This document shows positions 12,810 to 26,000 of a DNA stretch of 64,000 nt, piece after piece. Under the pieces are notes generated by a model. It was not told the origin of the DNA. It did not search any database and saw only the letters and a list, made by a program, of their open reading frames with translations. Both the position numbers and the translations under genes were made by a program. Location: contig CM033107.1 of the NCBI GenBank assembly GCA_019321725.1, forward strand, positions 22,869,445 through 22,933,444, written 5' to 3'. The first letter of the stretch is position 1; every line of letters starts with the position of its first letter. This DNA comes from Paulownia fortunei (taxonomy: Eukaryota; Streptophyta; Magnoliopsida; Lamiales; Paulowniaceae).

Positions 12810-15800
12810 AGCAATTCCATGTCCAACCACAACGTTTATGATATGTGCCTCCACTCAAGAATGTTAAATTGGAGTCATTATTGAATTTCGACTTCAAGTT
12901 CATTTTCATACTTTCAATATTTTCATTAATTTTTTTGTGTAAAAAAAAATATATTTAGATTAATTATATTTTTATTTTTATTATATAAGTTTGAAAATAA
13001 AAATATATTTATTTTCTGCATGTAAGAATTGAAATATTAATATGTTTGAAAATGAGCAGTAGGTTTAAAAATAAATTTTAAAAATAAAAATAAATTATAT
13101 TTTTGAAAAATAAATAAAAAATCTCTCCTGAAAATGTAAACAAACAGCCCTAGGCTATGTCACATCCTGAGACACAACCAATATTCGTGATTTTTTTTTT
13201 TTCAATAGATGAGTAGGGATGAGATTCAAATTCATTATTTACCTTGACTTTAAATACAGTACCTCAACTAAAATTAAACTATAAAAGAAAAGAATCATTT
13301 AATATTTAATATTTAATATTCTAAATTCTTATATTTAGCAAAGGGCATATATATAATTGTTGGGCAAGAAAGGATCAAGACTTCTAGCTATGTTTGGTAT
13401 CATTTTTTTGGGCTCATTTTCATTCTCAATTTATTGTCTCGTAATAAAACTAAACATATATTATATTTTTTAATATATATTTTTTCTTAATACACATTTT
13501 TTGGTACATTCTTTTAGAACACATTCTCATTTCTTTTCTATCTCATCTCCCTTTTTGTTCTAATCTCTTTCTTCTCAATTTTCCCCTCTAAATTTCTATT
13601 GTATGAGTTACCTTGTTTATACCTTTTTGACATCATGGCATTTTCTAGCATAAATCCAATCTCTGATAAGTTGGTTGCTTCAAAGAAAAGACAATATGGT
13701 GTTTATTCTCTCCATAGAAGGTGGATTACAACTCAAATTTCTGTTGATGGAATGCCACATTTCAAATCATGGAAGAGCATGCTTTCTAGGGATGAAAATT
13801 TGAAAATGGTTATTGATTTTTTTATTTCTTTTTTCCAAGCAATGGGATGGTATGTTTGTCTTGTTCAAAATTATTTAAAAATGATAATTGAATGGGTTTA
13901 AATTCGAATTCGTAATGAATTCGATCTTTATAGGGTGGATTCAAACTCGATTAAATATGTTTGGGACATGTAACAGATTTTATTATTTAAATATTTTCAT
14001 GGCGAGTGCCTATTCCATATATATAATATATATTTATGTTTAAATATAAAGTCATCTTTTTAGTACTAACCTAGTTGCTCTCTTTTAGGTTTGGGTTTCT
14101 TCGCTACTAGTGGCATGATTCATTTGCAAGAATAGAGTGAGAATAGAATAATCATTTACATGTTTATTCCAAAATACATTATTGATATATTTTTAGTTCT
14201 AGGAACCCAATCTCTATAGAAATTCATATTCCAAAAACTATTATATTGGCCAATCTCTCACTCCCCATGGTTTTATCTATTTTCAATCATTCATGAATAA
14301 ATTTATATTTATTTTTGATATAATTATTTTCATCTCTATTTAATTTTGATAAATTTATCCTCCTAAACTTAAATCTACACAAAATGATATACGAATATTG
14401 AAATGAATTAAATAGTTTGGTTCGACTATTATCATTTTTTTTTCGATTTTGAGTTCGATAATTTGATTAATTTATTTTAAAATATATATATAAATAATAA
14501 TTAAAAAATAAATCATAATTATTTTTCTTTTTTGGTGAGTCAAAAAATAAAAAAATAGTATATTTAATAAATATGAAAATATTATATAAAAAGTAATAAT
14601 AAAAATATGTAAAAACTATAATTCGGCATTTAGTATGATTTGTAAACTAAAATCAAACAACAAAATCAAAATGAATATCGAATGTTTATAAAAATAAAAA
14701 TCAAATATCAAACAGATTTTTTGTATTTGATTTTGTATGGATCGAATTTTTATTTTTGATTTGATTCGATTTGTTTATCGAACTGTGAATACTTTTTATT
14801 TTTGAGTGACAAATCAATTATCAAATATTATTTAAAATTATAGTACTATAGAATTGAATTCAATATATCCAATTTCAATTAAAATTTACAAAATTATATA
14901 TGAAAAACAACATATTGAATAAATCATTTTAATTTAAAATATTATAGTAAAGGATAATTTGGTTTTTAAATATAATCCATTCAATTCCTACCTTTTGTTT
15001 TTATTTACCAATCAATGGATTAGAATCAAACAACTAATAGTTATTTCATTCATTTGTTATCCCTTATATATACCAAATATAAAAAAAAATACGCATATCA
15101 TTCATTTTTCATCATAATTTTATTTTTAATTTTTTTCAATTTTCTGTCTAATTTCATATCAGCATACCAACCGCCTTAGTTGCTAGGTTTTTATTTTCTC
15201 AATCCACGAGTCTCGTCGCACAGTCCAAAATTGAATATTTGGTACTTATCGAAATGAAATTGATTTTTTTTTTATTTTTACAAATAAGTCAGTATTCAGT
15301 TTGAATTTAATTTTTTAATTTTGGTTTACTAAACAAATCATTCTTTTTATATATCTTTACATTTTATTTTTATATATATACTTCTTATATTATTACTATT
15401 GTTTACTTATCAAGATTAAAAAATAAAAAATAAAAAATACATTTATGATTGTAATATTTAAAATTTTAATTTTTTTTAAAAAAAATGAAATTCAATTTAT
15501 CGAATTACTTGAACAAAATACAAAAAAAAATCAATAATAATCAAATCAAATAATTATTTCGATTCGCAATATAGTATTTTAACATTCCAAATTTTTATCT
15601 TACTAAATTTTCAATTAAATTCGATTCAATTTTATGGAATAAACATCGATAATTGTCGTATCAAAATTCAGTGCACTTCAAGTAAGTGGGAACTTGGGGT
15701 GGATAAGTTGAGTTATTCGCATTGGGTGCCAGAACACCAAGTTTGAAATAACATTGTACGCGTTTACTTCGATGAGCCACGTGGAGTCCATATAGATACT

Positions 15801-16615
15801 ACCAAAAAAATTTCAGATTGCAAAACTCGTGAAATGTCACATCTATCCTTGACTTTTAATTGGTGAGTATTTAAAGTGCGCATAAATAAGTTTTGATGTT
15901 GCCATTAGCCTGTTATTGTTAGTAAGAATTTATATTATATTCTTACGTTATATACATATAATTAATTAAAAAATACTCTCATTCTCTGTATATAATTTGA
16001 ACTTAACGAAATAAATATGAGATGAAATATTTGATATAGGTATTATACAATCATGTTTTATATTTGATAAATAATGCTCAATTTAACAAACATTTATATT
16101 TAAAATTTACAAACTATATCAAATTTATTTATAAATATTAATTAAATATCATACAATTAAGTCTAATATTTTATAAAAAAATATTAATAGTTGTATCATA
16201 ATTAAAATTGAATAATACAGCGATGAATATAAAATAAGTTTTGCATGATTTAAAAATAAGTATTAAACACGATACATATAAAAATGATGTTAAATTAAGC
16301 TGTTTTTTAATTTTTTAATTTTTTTACATTCGTATTTTACACCTAAGTCTACGAGTTTTTTTATTATTCTTTTTATATATTGAGGCTGATTTTTTCACCG
16401 TAATTTTCAATAAAAAATTGTGATATACTCTTACATATAAAATTCCAAATATCTCGGGTTCCGTAGTTAACGAACTAGGTGTTACACTACGATTATATCT
16501 GTAAATTTTTAGCATTCATATTTTCTATAATGTGAATAATAAAAATTATCTAATGTGTTGCCACAATATTTAAAAAGAATTAATGTGTGGATGTTGACAT
16601 ATATATTACTGTGTG
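12810..16615. repeat. Tandem duplication, second copy (3806 bp)
   Basis: Direct repeat of 9344-12809. The junction at 12809/12810 and both outer edges share the tetramer AGCA: 'ctagcaatt' at 9342, 'tgagcaatt' at 12808 and 'tgagcatat' at 16614. That is what an unequal or microhomology-mediated tandem duplication would leave. Copy 2 carries two extra blocks at about 14052-14133 and 14251-14560. Scattered substitutions and indels show the duplication is not recent. Confidence 0.85.
13635..13901 (+). pseudogene. Gene-like open fragment in duplication copy 2
   Basis: An 88-residue frame starting MAFSSINPISDKLVAS and containing RRWITTQISVDGMPHF and SWKSMLSRDENLKMVIDFF. It could be extended 12 codons upstream to an ATG at 13599, but the shared leader suggests translation would begin at 13635. 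The lead-in looks like a promoter and a CT-rich 5' UTR (13500-13620). The reading frame then runs into AT-rich repeat DNA, so it is probably the captured or truncated 5' end of a gene. I cannot assign a family. Possibly expressed, more likely a relic. Confidence 0.35.
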
Positions 16616-17390
16616 AGCATATAAAAACAGTAACAGCCTTGCAATACTTTTTTGTTGGGCTTGAGGTCAACATGTATGTATTAGTAGTTTAATTTGGGCC
16701 CAATTTGAAAGCAAGAGTTTCTCTTGATCTCAACCAGCCCAAAAACTCAGCTAAACCATGGCCCATGTTGAGGTCCAAAGTTGAGCTTGTCCTAAGTTTG
16801 CTATCTGCTAATCCATTTAATTTCGAACGTTTTTGTGTGTAGATAATAGCGGAAACATTTTTGAAAAGGCTAATTATAAGTTAAAAAATCAAATCACAGA
16901 ATGTAACTATAATTAGGAAGTTTAGTTAAATTATTTTTCTAATCGTAAGAAAAAAATTAAACCCAAGTACACTTTTGATCAAGCGAGTTTTCTCTTTAAG
17001 TTGAGAAAATTAATTAAGAAAAATAAATTATTTTGAAACTTCATTATTTCAGAACTTTAAGTACAATTAGAAAGGCCCGAAGCGTCGTAGTTACAAGGGC
17101 TCATGCAGGATGAAATGGGCTACGAGTTTGTAAACTTAAGGAGGCCAAGATTGGGCCCCCATCTTTAATTGAGGAGAGACGAAATTGGACTGGGCCTCAT
17201 TTATAGAACCCAATTGACTGGTCTCATTGCACTATAGATTTTAAAATGATTCTTATAGTTCAAAAATTAGCTTATTAAATTTTCTATAATATAGTCAATA
17301 AATATGATTATTTTGAAACTTTAAATCTCAACATTTATTTTAAGAATATTTTTGTAGGACATTGTTAGTTGACCCTTTTCTGATGTAGAA

Positions 17391-17520
17391 AATGCTACAT
17401 CCAATGATATACGGGGTACAACTTATTACACATTCACACATAAATATATATATATTTATGTATATGTGTATGAATGAGTGGTAAGATGTACATACGACGT
17501 ACACAATTGAGGTGCAACAT
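17391..17520. repeat. Imperfect foldback element
   Basis: The left half, through 'gtacaacttattacacattc', is roughly the reverse complement of the right half 'gaatgagtggtaagatgtac'. An AT-alternating centre (about 17444-17455) forms the loop, and the outer ends 'gatgta' and 'caacatc' also pair. The arms have many mismatches. MITE-like, or by chance a hairpin-forming transcript. Confidence 0.4.
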
Positions 17521-19420
17521 CAAACCAAAGTACTTCATGTCGTTGCTTCATTTTACAAAGAAGTTCATATATTTCAATTCTAGTCGTTATTTAGTTATAA
17601 ATGTAATAGTATTTATTTTATAATTAATAACTATCTTTATGATTGATTATTTTTCTTAGAATATTAGATCTATTTTTTCAGCGATTCATTTGAATCCGGA
17701 TAAATCAGGGCTATGCTACAATCCGGATTTTGTTAGAAATGAGATGGATCCGAAGGAAGAAATATACAAGTCAACTCCTCTCACGTGGTGTTACAGTCTT
17801 ATAGAGAGCCTCTATAATTTGGGGTCCCTTTTGTTTGAAACAAAGACAAAAGAGCGTGTTTAGGAGCAGAGATATGGTCCGAACCAGGCAACATCAAATT
17901 CGAGGGCATTTCTTATGTGATTGGATAGCTTGTCACTATTTGCAAATCTTAACTCCATCACTATGTTTGGTTTTATTTCAATCATTTTGAAAAGATTATT
18001 TTGGAATAATATATACTTACAAAGAATAAAAATGCATGTGAATATTTTGTTGGAGAAAATAAATTAATATATTTTAGGAGATATTTTTAATATAAATGTC
18101 TTATTAATGTTGTTTTATTATGATTAGTGAAAGATATTATCAATTATAAATATCTTATCGATATTGTTTTATTGTATTTAGTGAGGGTACGAAATTATAT
18201 AAAATTATTTTGAGGGAGTGGAAATACCATTCTTGATAAATAAAAGAGACAAACACATTTTTGTCAACAAAAAAAATAATGTCAGAATAAAAATAAAACC
18301 AAATAAGTGTTACTGTAGTACTTCAAATCTACGTTGGAAATTATATATATGTAAGAAAATAATCCATAAAATTGTATTATTTGCAGTGTGAAGTTTTTTT
18401 TCTTATTATTTTTCTTAATAAATTAATGTCATCTTTTGAGAAATGAAAATTTTGTAATTAGGCTTGGCTGCTTATAAGTTATAAAAAGTCGAATTGAAAC
18501 ATTGTGTTAAACAATGTCTACGTTTAATTTAATTTAATAAGTGTAACTATTCATAAATAACACCTCTCCCTAATAAAAACCAAGTCTCTTCACAAAAAAA
18601 GGAAAAAAATAACTCTTTAAAAACATTTTAAGTAAAGAAACAAGTCACTTTGTAGGAGGGGAAAAAGAACAACACACCTCTTGGAAAGAGGTCTTTGAAA
18701 AATGGCATAACTTTTAAAAAAAATATAATATTTTTTTCCAAAAGATATAACTTTTATTTTTAATTCTCATAATTGTCATAATTAAGAAAATAATATTAAT
18801 AAATGATAGGGAATAACGTATTTCCTACCATACTTTTCCCTCCATCTTCCAATTTTAAATGTTTTGTTGTATGTAAAATTACTACTTAGCTAGATAAAAC
18901 TTTCTCAACCTTCTTAATTCTTATGTGGGGACAAAGCATCGCATTTTTATTATACATAACTTAAAAATCTTCAAGATTTTTTATTTTTTTATTTTTATGA
19001 TGAGAGGGTCCTTGGATTTTTTCAAAGATTTCAAAGTTCAAATCAACAGCTTGGCTGTCCTGCTCTACTGTGATCCAAAAAGTACTTCACAAAATATCTT
19101 TGAAGATATCTCAGAAGATATTTTCTGGTTCCAGTTTGTTCCTCTCAAGTTCTCAATTTACTTTTTGACATTCTACGAGCAATAATTTAGGTCTTAAATC
19201 TACTTTGTTCTCATAAAAAAATATAATTATCAGTAATAAAATATTAAGTGATAATATCAAAATTATTTTTTTTATTAATATGATAAGTATTAATTGATAA
19301 TAATATTTTAATAATAATTTTTATAAATTTAATAAAATAAAATCATTTTAAAAAATTACCAGATACGGAGCCCACAAAAACACCAATATATATTTCCATG
19401 GCCGTTATAATAATTTCATC

Positions 19421-19632
19421 GCCATTGATTTGTTACTATTTACGTGTGATAAATTATCACTAATTTATCATTATATTATTAACTGTTAATAGTAATAGTA
19501 GGTACATAATTCTTGTATGAATAATTGCCATTGATTTGTTACTATTTACATGTGATAAATTATCACTAATTTATCATTATATTATTAACTGTTAATAGTA
19601 ATAGTAGGTACATAATTCTTGTATGAATAGTT
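19421..19632 (+). repeat. 106-bp unit duplicated in tandem
   Basis: A unit beginning 'gccattgatttgttactatt' is followed immediately at 19527 by a second copy that is nearly identical (for example one c/t change in 'tacgtgtg' versus 'tacatgtg'). The near identity points to a recent local duplication. Confidence 0.9.
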
Positions 19633-20928
19633 ATCATCGGTGATAATTTATACATAATTTTTATTGCTATTAAATTTGTAAAACTCACTATAATAATAAA
19701 ATAGTTCTTGTCGGCTTAATATTATATAATTAGTGTCAATTTTAACTTTACCCGTTCTTTCCATAGATTATTAGGCAAAAGAGGTGTGAAATTGAAAATG
19801 AAATAAGACAAAGTGTCCAACCAATTGGCTTTTCTGTCAAGATTAGTAGCTATTATAAACTGATCATGTCTGCATGTTGGTCTAAATTAACATGATTTGG
19901 TCACACATCATACATGACTTCTCTTGCACATCCACCACTTTCTATTATTACCTTTAAGTAAATGTGAACTAGCTACTTGATTAGTCATATTATTACATCA
20001 TAAATGCTTGCAAAACAAGTCTAAGAGTTGGTACATAAGTACCCCACTTTTTTTATTTTTATTTCTTTATGTATTTCAATTTATGTATACTCAAGTGTAC
20101 GTATTACATAATCATATATTTATTTAAAAAATATTTTATATAATTAGCATTAATTTATATATTATGAAATAAAGATTTGAAATAAAGGTCCTAGACTGGG
20201 AATAACAAGCCTAAAGTTAGTAACTCCAACACCCTAAGCTTTCTTATTCTCGGACCCTTAGCTCACAAAACTTTCTTTCCTTGTTTTTAATTTTTGTGCA
20301 ACATCAATGTATTATCCTAAGACTTACCAGTATGACATATCCTATGAGTATTAAGAAATTCATAGATATAAACGCATATAATTAATAGTATATCAACAAC
20401 TCAAAATCAACAAAAATAAAAATAAAAATGAAGAGGAAAAAGAAAAGGGGAAAAAAAATAAGAAAAAAAGGAAGCATGCTGTTTACATGTACTGCATGTT
20501 TAGGCCAAAAAGGAAACACAAGTTGGCATACTATGTACATGTTGCATAAGTAGCACCAAATCTAATTTTATACTTTGCTTATGAATTACATCTTATATTC
20601 TAAATAGCTGGTACAAATCAGATAAATTTTATTTTATTAATTTTATTATATATTTTATTTTATTGCAGTTCTATCCATAAAATATGCAATGAGCAGCCCC
20701 TTTGCATTATTAAATTTTAATAAACTGTTGGAGTAAATAAACTAATGAGAAAAATAAATGATTGGCCTTTGGTGAGAAATGTGAAACAACACTACAAACA
20801 TGTCACGGGGCGCGTTAAAAGACAAACCATATAGCCTTCTCCATCAGTCATCACTCTGCACCCCCACCCCTCCCTTCTTCTTCAACACTGGCCTCACATT
20901 TTCTGTGCCTCAACCAACCATTTCTCCC

Positions 20929-20935
20929 TATAAAT
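20929..20935 (+). promoter_or_regulatory. TATA box of the PLA2 gene
   Basis: TATAAAT lies after a pyrimidine-rich tract, 67 bases upstream of the ATG at 20996. This predicts transcription start near 20960 and a short leader. Confidence 0.6.
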
Positions 20936-20995
20936 CAGAGCTTTTAAGCAAAACCAAGCTTCCATTTTCGAGCTGCTCTTTTTCTCATCTCTTCA

Positions 20996-23010
20996 ATGGC
21001 TTATCCACAGCAGTCGTTGAAGTTAGCAGCTCCATTACTAATTTTCTTGATTGCTTCTGTCATCACCTTCGGATTTTATGCTGTTCCCATTCATGGCCTT
21101 GACATTGGCCTTCATGCACATGCAGGCCTTAACTTGGTAAGTCCTTAACCATCTTCCTTTGCCCACCAAGAGGATCCGTTGGTTTCGAGACCATGTAAGA
21201 ACAATCTCACTTACTTTGTCTGGCAACAGGAGACCAGTCTCCCTTGTCTCGAGACCACCTAAGAATTATAACCTCATTTAATTTGAATTCTTACCTCGTC
21301 AGGAAGAATTCTTTTTTGTTAAGTTTATCTAACATGATTCCATTTTATTTTTTTTACCCCAAACTTTTTGTAGTTTAAACAGTGCAGTAGAACATGTGAA
21401 TCAATGTTCTGTGAAGGTACCCCTCGTTGTTCTTTTTCCTTGGATTTTGTCTTCAACTTTGTGGAATTCAAAGCAGTTATTTCTCCTTATTTCAATTTTC
21501 AATCAACATATGTTTCTTTTATTGTATTTTGCGGCCATTGCAGCTCCTCCATTTTTAAGATATGGAAAATACTGCGGCCTCTTATACAGTGGATGCCCCG
21601 GAGAACAGCCCTGTGATCGCTTGGACGCCTGTTGTATGCATCATGATCAGTGTATAGCCAAAATGGGCAGTAAGTTCTTCATTTTATATTTTGAAAATAA
21701 ATAAAGCAGATCCCATTAATTTTTTTTTTGCCCCTGATGGGAACCTTGCCACAAATTCATTATTTTGTGTATTATTATATATCTTATTTGTTGAACTTAG
21801 GGAAAGTTTCAACCTTGATTCACAAGTTTTCTTGATTCCCACCAAACAAGAATGTTTTATTATGATGACTGTGGACAAAAAGATTAAGCCCAATTAGTGC
21901 TAGTAGGAGTCTTAAGAAAGGTACCAATTATATTATTTGCAAAAAAATTCATCTGATTTTGTCATTTGGTACTAATATTTAAAATTAAGCATAAGTGATT
22001 TTAACTCATTTTTCAATCCAAATTAATTTACGTGTAATTATTGGATGAATTGAATGCATTGCTCATTGCTCATGAGTCATCTGACACCCTTTAATCGATC
22101 GATGTATATTATATAATGATCCCCTAACCTACATTTATTCTTTGTAATTATTATAAATGTAGTCATTAGCAATTAGTGTAATTTCCATGCCTCAAACTTT
22201 ATCTATCCCTTTCCTACAAAAATTGATAAAATGTGGGTCATAGTCGACACGACAAGATAAAGAGAGAAAATGACAAAGAACAGCCTATCAGTGCCTCGTA
22301 AACAGGCATTTATTAGTTGTTTTCAACACGATTTTCAATTCACATGTTTACTCTAAATTATTCTCCTACGAAAATCGAAAAGAGACAAAAAAAAAACAGT
22401 GTTAAAAGTCTTCCATGGCCAAAAGGTAATTATTTATGCATCCCACTCTCTTCAATTCACAAGGGACGATTTTTGCTAATATTTTTCTTAATAAGATTTC
22501 AGTTTTGTCATTTGGAATTTCACAAGAGAGGTAACATACAGGCAACCGATATTTATATAATTTTTAAAATATTATACTCGATGAATAATATACGAATTGT
22601 ATGAATAATTGATAAATATTTTATTTTATATCCAGAGTATAATATTTTGTATAAAAATTACTATATATATATATGTATGTATACGTGGGCGTGGTATATA
22701 TTTGTGAAAAAGAAAAACTTTCTTGAAACAGTTGTTTTAACACAAAAAATATATAAAAAATAAAAAGAGAGATAGCAAACTCCAAATTGAATTGTACTAG
22801 TACAAGATGGGATTAAATAAATTGTGTGGTGCAGATGATTACTTGAGCCAGCAATGCAATAAAGAATTCCTGAATTGTGTGGAGGCGTTCAAGAGATCTG
22901 GTGCACCCTCATTCAGAGGGAACACATGTGAAGTTGATGAAGTCGTCAAAGCCATTAGTAATGCCATGAGAGCTGCTATTGTTGCTGGAAAAGTTTTTGG
23001 TAAACCTTAA
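20996..23010 (+). CDS. PLA2: Secretory phospholipase A2
   Basis: Low-molecular-weight secretory PLA2 of the plant type, a Ca2+-dependent enzyme that hydrolyses the sn-2 acyl bond of phospholipids in the secretory pathway or apoplast. Exons are 20996-21136, 21374-21416, 21544-21669 and 22835-23010 (486 nt, 161 residues), all with GT-AG introns and a closed frame. Residues 1-30 form a hydrophobic signal peptide (APLLIFLIASVITFGFYAV). The Ca2+ loop YGKYCG is at 68-73, followed by GCPG at 78-81. The catalytic site CCMHHDQC has His95 and Asp96. Twelve cysteines are present (51, 55, 60, 72, 79, 85, 91, 92, 98, 111, 118 and one near residue 136), the count expected for six disulfides in plant sPLA2. 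The overall pattern is closest to what I recall of the alpha type. Not a toxin; plant housekeeping and signalling enzyme. Confidence 0.93.
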
Positions 23011-23053
23011 AAAAAAAAACACTGCGGTGTAAATTTGCCGAAGGTCAAGAGAA

Positions 23054-23096
23054 ACCCCACCCCCCCCCCCACCCCCCAACCAAAAAAAAAAAAAAA
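23054..23096 (+). repeat. Poly-C then poly-A tract in PLA2 3' region
   Basis: Runs of C, including one of eleven or twelve, are separated by single A bases and followed by about fifteen A. The opposite strand is four or more G runs and could form a G-quadruplex. It starts about 45 bases after the stop codon, so it may lie in the 3' UTR. Confidence 0.8.
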
Positions 23097-26000
23097 CCCA
23101 TTTATTTTTATTTTTTTTATTTCTTTAAATTTTTCTCATCATTGTATGTTTGGTTTTTTCCTCCATTAAGTAGTTTCTTTTTCCTACTTGGCAACAAATT
23201 AATTAGTATTATTGGAATTGTCTTCTTCGGCTTGGCACCTTACCTGACCAATTTTCTTATTATGTACTTTTGCTGTTAGATTTCCGTAAGAACCAAATCG
23301 AATAGGAACTAAGTGTAATTTTCCGTGGGCAAAGATTTTGGTCTCAAATTTTGAAAGAATTTGGGAAAAAAATTGTGATAATAACATTTGTTAGGATGCC
23401 TAACGCACTCTTTTAAGATGAGTTTTGTAATCATAAATATGTTCATGCGGATTAATTGAAAGCTAAAAGTAGAAATCTAGCAGAATCAATTAAATTACTC
23501 AAGTTATTTTTCTTTAAATTTCTTCTCTTTTTTTTATATAAAAAAAAATAAACTTGATTCTTGAGATTGAGTCTTAACCCAAGATTACTTTTTAATAATA
23601 TTTGTTTAGGAATTTATTTTACATATATTTTGTCACCTTACCCTTAGAGTGTTGTATTAGCCTTAAAGACCAATTTATTGGCTCCAAACTGTCCATAATA
23701 TAAAAAATTGATATGACGATAATGACTTGTGGTCTCCCCTGATTTACTTATTACATAATTATGCAGTATTTTATTTCCTTTGGTTGCAGAGATGTGCCGA
23801 CTCTGAATTGGCTGTAAAATATAAATATCCAAACTTGCAGTGCACGAATTTATTATTATTTTTTATGTTTGAGTTTGGAAAAATTTTGAAATTTGAGGTG
23901 TAGATTTGTCTTGTAACACAATAAAATTATTATCGAGTATGCTTTTGTCTCAAATCATCCAAGGATCGTGCCTCATGATATCTTAGGTTGCGTTTAAATA
24001 GAAAATTTTGAATTTGATAATTATTTTGAAAATTTTAAATAATTCTATATTAGATTAATTTCAAATTCATCATAATAATAATTTAAAAAATAACTCATAA
24101 TGAAAATTTAATAATTTGAAATCTTTTATACATGAAATTATTCAAATAAACTTAACGAATTTATTATTATAAATTTAAAATTATCTATCCAAACACATCT
24201 TCAAGTATTTAGATTTGAGAACTAAGTATGAAGTAGTATTTATAAATGTCACAAATTTTTAAAGGAGGAGCCATGGGTATTATTATAGTATGGTTTCTAG
24301 TAGCATGAAATGTCCAAAAAAAAAAACAGAGTTAAAAGAGATAGTGGGCTTTATGTATGATAGACCAATTGGTTGGTGCATCCTAGAAAAATCGGTTACT
24401 AATTATTTAGTGCATAAAATCGATGACTATAGAGAAAAGATATTCTATTATATTGATTGAAGATTCCTCCCCTGAAAAGTCAGAACCGTAATAAGAAATT
24501 ATTCCAATAATTTCGGTCCTAATCTCTTTAAAAAAGTTTTGTCTCCGAATTAAAGTTCTAACATAAAAAGGTCGAAATATATACTTTATTTGATACAATT
24601 TTTTTTATTTTTTTGGAAGATCATTTATGATAATGAAAAAGATTTATGCATATAAGTCCAAACCATCAATAGTATTAGAGTCTAATTCGAGCCTAATCTC
24701 TTCAAAAAAGATTTGTTTCTGAACTAAAGTTCTAGCATAAGAGTGGAAGTATATATTTTATTCGATACAAATTCTTCTTTTTTTTTTTTTTGGAATATCA
24801 TTTATGATAATAACAAAATTTCTGCATATACGTCCAAATCCATCAATAATAATAATAGAATATGATAAATGAACTGACTTACTAAAATGCCCCAACACAT
24901 ATACATCCAAATCAATCAATAATATTACACTATGATAAATGCAAACCAAATTAATAAAGGGATGTCTTAATTAGGGGCGATCCATGTACAGTTTTGTGAT
25001 TTTTTTTTATAATTTTTATATCGAATTGTCATATGTGATTTTGTTGAAAAATAATTTTAAATTGCAGTTTTGTCAAATAAAATGAAAGTGTAATTTTAAG
25101 CGATTGTGAACGGTTTGACAGTTTTTACCAATAAGAGAAATTATTAAACTCTAAAAAATTAAGGCATTAATACAAAAATCATTTGAACATGAAAATAAAA
25201 TCATAATTTTTATTTTAAAAATAATAGCATAATTTTTCATGTACTAACAAATAGTTATATTGTTGTGCATAAATTTTAATTCATTTCATATATTCTACTT
25301 ATTTATTTAATTTCATTTAGGTAGGATGATTGATGTTTTTATTTTTTATTTTAATGATCGGTTGTTGTAAAGAGTTGTCATTCCAAGCAAATAAATCCAT
25401 TTTCCTATAAGGATAGCATCTATGCGCCATATTTTTCGAAAAGAATAGTAAGCACAACGCCTAACAGGGGCCCTAGGCGTCGTTGCTACTGTTTTCTTCT
25501 TCTCCAAAACTGCAATCTGACACTATTTATTGTATTTCAACTGATTTTTGATTTCTTTTTAGAATGAATTAAATTTTGGTGTCTTCATGATCATTGTAGT
25601 TCTATTGGTTAGCTTTGTGTAGCAACTTGAATCAGATCAATATTACATTTGTGGATAGAGTTATGTCAAAAATACAAAAACTGACATATCTGAAAGTTTC
25701 ATTACATGTTTGACTCTTTAACCAAATTTTGCTTTTTGAAATCAATTGAATTGAAAAATATTTTCAAAACATATCTCTTATTTTTCCAATAAGTCAAGAA
25801 TTAAGTCAATAGAGTTTTGGATTAGACATTTATGTCAAAAATACAAATACTGGTGCAGTAGAACCGTGTCAATTTAGCCCAAAAATATTTTTTTCAACTT
25901 CGTTTTGGTACATTTTCAATCTTTTGGTTTTTAAACTCGTATCACATACAAAATATTAATAAAACCACATTATTAACAAAAATAAAGTAAGAAAGACATA

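Larger units (their letters stand above)
16616..20928. other. Intergenic region before the PLA2 gene
   Basis: No supported gene. It holds two stretches with GGGCCCAA/GGCCC words (16640-16800 and 17070-17230), a foldback at 17391-17520, short islands of more even composition (17690-17940, 18920-19190) without convincing coding potential, and a 106-bp tandem repeat at 19421-19632. The 86-residue frame at 18925-19185 is rich in F/I/K and resembles nothing I know. Confidence 0.5.

Noticed and set aside
17870..17900. Resemblance to a miR165/166-type sequence
   Set aside because: Only a short partial match (accaggc) with mismatches elsewhere and no hairpin around it.
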